7,018 bases of DNA, taken from NCBI GenBank assembly GCA_964387795.1, contig CAYLYP010000117.1, positions 1 through 7,018 of the forward strand, given 5' to 3'. Each line of letters opens with the position of its first letter. Position 1 is the stretch's first letter. Of this stretch, positions 6,110 to 7,018 are shown in pieces. Below the pieces are notes generated by a model that saw only the letters and a program-made list of their open reading frames with translations, did not search any database and was not told the DNA's origin. The DNA comes from CAYLYP01 sp964387795 (GTDB taxonomy: Bacteria; Bacteroidota; Bacteroidia; Bacteroidales; UBA7960). The translations under genes and the position numbers were made by a program.

Positions 6110-6215
6110 GTTTCATATTCTGGTTTAAACCGAACAAAAGCAAAGCAGGATCGAATGTGAAACTAACAGGAGTCATATAAAACTCTTTGAATAAGCCAAT
6201 TGAGTTTGGTTTTTT
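6110..6215 (+). ncRNA. Candidate structured small RNA with terminator-like 3' end
   Basis: Three stems follow one another. GTTTCATATTC (6110-6120) pairs with GAATGTGAAAC (6153-6163) over 11 bp with one G-U pair, enclosing the 10-bp palindrome GGTTTAAACC (6122-6131). GAGT (6170-6173) pairs with ACTC (6182-6185). AAGCCAA (6193-6199) pairs with TTGGTTT (6206-6212, one G-U) and runs into six Ts at 6210-6215. The last stem resembles a weak intrinsic terminator. No coding frame covers it and no promoter with a good -7 box is seen just upstream. No known RNA family is recognised. Confidence 0.3.
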
Positions 6216-6268
6216 GTTTATCATAATCTTAGTTTTTGGGATAATGCAAAAAAGCCTTATAGAAGGAA

Positions 6269-6276
6269 TACTTTTG
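6269..6276 (+). promoter_or_regulatory. Candidate -7 promoter element upstream of the UvrA-like gene
   Basis: TACTTTTG matches the Bacteroidetes -7 consensus TAnnTTTG exactly. The nearest TTTG upstream (6235-6238) is 30 bases away, too far for a normal -33 element. If used, the UvrA-like gene would have a leader of about 230 nt that includes the nested palindrome at 6317-6360. Such a match is expected less than once or about once by chance in this gap. Confidence 0.25.
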
Positions 6277-6316
6277 AGTAAAATATTTTCCTGAAATTAT
6301 GATCAGGCTTTGAAAG

Positions 6317-6360
6317 GAAGACAATTATAAACTTAAGTTTCGATATAGGCCTGTGTCTTC
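6317..6360. repeat. Nested inverted repeat around a 12-bp palindrome
   Basis: GAAGACA (6317-6323) and TGTCTTC (6354-6360) are perfect complements. They enclose the palindrome AAACTTAAGTTT (6329-6340) and AGGCCT (6347-6352). It may be a protein-binding site or an RNA structure in the leader of the UvrA-like gene. A 7-bp inverted repeat alone is common by chance; the enclosed 12-bp palindrome is less so. Confidence 0.35.
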
Positions 6361-6513
6361 ATTTTGAAATCATTGTTTGGTGATTTTCAATTGATTGTTT
6401 TAAAAACATTCGGTTTTTGTAAACATGCTTTACGGTTTTGCCTTACCTCAGTGATTTTGAATGAGTGCAAATAATCTTTTTGTAATTTAGCAGGCATTAC
6501 AAATCATTGATAG

Positions 6514-7018
6514 GTGGAGAAGCAGATTATCATAAAAGGTGCATGTGAGCATAACCTGAAAAATGCAGATGTTGTGATCCCCCACAACAAACTAACTGTT
6601 GTAACAGGAGTATCAGGCTCGGGGAAATCGTCTTTGGTTTTTGATACCTTGTACCGTGAAGGGCAGAGGAGGTTTTTAGAAAGTTTATCGGCTTATTCAC
6701 GTCATCTTATTGGCAAGACTTTTAAGCCAGAAGCAGAATCGTTTGAAGGGATATTACCGGCTATAGCCGTGAAACAGGGGAGCATGATCCGTAGCCCGAA
6801 ATCTACTGTTGGCACCATTAGCGGTTTGTATGATTATTTAAGGCTCTTGTTTGCAAGGATTGGAAAACCTGTTGAAGAAATAGATATAAAGCTTAGCAGG
6901 GCATTATTTTCATTTAATTCCCCTTATGGATATTGCCCTGAATGCAAAGGCACAGGTCTTACAGATCAGATTGCCGTGCATTTGATTGTTGGGGATGAGC
7001 GGAAAAGTTTAAGAGAGG
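6514..7018 (+). CDS. uvrA: UvrA-family ABC ATPase, UvrA2-type, N-terminal part
   Basis: The first 168 codons are present and the gene continues past the right edge. The start is a GTG at 6514, placed directly after an in-frame TAG (6511-6513). It restores the usual UvrA opening, read as MEKQIIIKGACEHNLKN. The next ATG (6784) would lose the ATPase core. The Walker A GVSGSGKS is at residues 32-39, followed by 'FDTLYREGQRRFLESLSAYSR' and 'PKSTVGTISGLYDYLRLLFARIG' (residues 95-117). Only 14 residues then separate it from 'LFSFNSPYGYCPECKGTGL' (131-149). Canonical UvrA carries about 140 residues here, including a zinc module and the UvrB-binding domain. C141 and C144 begin the next zinc module. 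The shortened form matches UvrA2-type (class II) proteins, linked to DNA-damage tolerance or drug resistance rather than UvrB loading. A weak -7-like TAATTTAG lies at 6483-6490. Confidence 0.9.
   Translation, partial: MEKQIIIKGACEHNLKNADVVIPHNKLTVVTGVSGSGKSSLVFDTLYREGQRRFLESLSAYSRHLIGKTFKPEAESFEGILPAIAVKQGSMIRSPKSTVGTISGLYDYLRLLFARIGKPVEEIDIKLSRALFSFNSPYGYCPECKGTGLTDQIAVHLIVGDERKSLRE

Larger units (their letters stand above)
5602..6513. other. Long non-coding region with repeats and hairpins
   Basis: About 900 bp with frequent stops in all frames; I find no gene or convincing gene remnant. In order it holds the terminator, a degenerate short tandem array (5709-5817), a segment of short direct and inverted repeats (5823-5915), an isolated hairpin with a 9-bp stem including one G-T pair (5974-5982 with 5986-5994), a candidate structured RNA (6110-6215) and a nested palindrome (6317-6360). 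The rest is plain AT-rich sequence. Its length is unusual for a bacterial intergenic gap. Confidence 0.7.

Noticed and set aside
1..7018. A defence system, toxin-antitoxin pair or mobile element
   Set aside because: No nuclease, transposase, integrase, toxin or antitoxin motif is seen on either strand. The genes are envelope proteins and a UvrA homologue.

Overview
The window is AT-rich DNA of a Bacteroidota (Bacteroidetes) bacterium. The evidence is a protein with a C-terminal type IX secretion (T9SS) sorting domain, a secreted protein with the 'PQKMSYQAIVRN' head domain common in this phylum, a lipoprotein resembling the DUF6263 group, little sign of Shine-Dalgarno sites, and candidate TAnnTTTG -7 promoter elements. 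The genus cannot be told from the sequence.

Layout: (1) 4-924 (+) is a lipoprotein and 1131-2186 (-) is an exported protein with about ten 15-residue repeats. These genes converge on two strong hairpin terminators (995-1027 and 1098-1128). (2) 2187-2886 is 700 bp of non-coding DNA between divergent genes, with a candidate promoter for each direction. (3) 2887-3375 (+) is a small T9SS cargo protein. It is followed by 3718-5601 (+), a 627-residue secreted protein with a head domain, 21 uninterrupted Gly-X-Y (collagen-like) triplets, a fibre-like middle and a beta-rich C-terminal module. A strong terminator follows at 5633-5690. (4) 5602-6513 is about 900 bp of non-coding DNA. It holds a degenerate 7-8 bp tandem array (5709-5817), a segment with short direct and inverted repeats, a possible small structured RNA ending in a terminator-like hairpin (6110-6215), and a nested palindrome (6317-6360). 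(5) 6514 to the right edge (+) is the start of a UvrA-family ABC ATPase. Its N-terminal half lacks the UvrB-binding insertion, which points to a UvrA2-type protein rather than the housekeeping repair subunit.

Four of the five genes encode exported or envelope proteins. The T9SS protein and the collagen-like protein lie in tandem and may form a cell-surface pair, but this is inferred from position only. The UvrA-like gene belongs to a separate unit. I saw no defence system, CRISPR array, transposon, tRNA or rRNA. The least explained parts are the non-coding stretch 5602-6513, the solenoid-repeat protein and the shortened UvrA.
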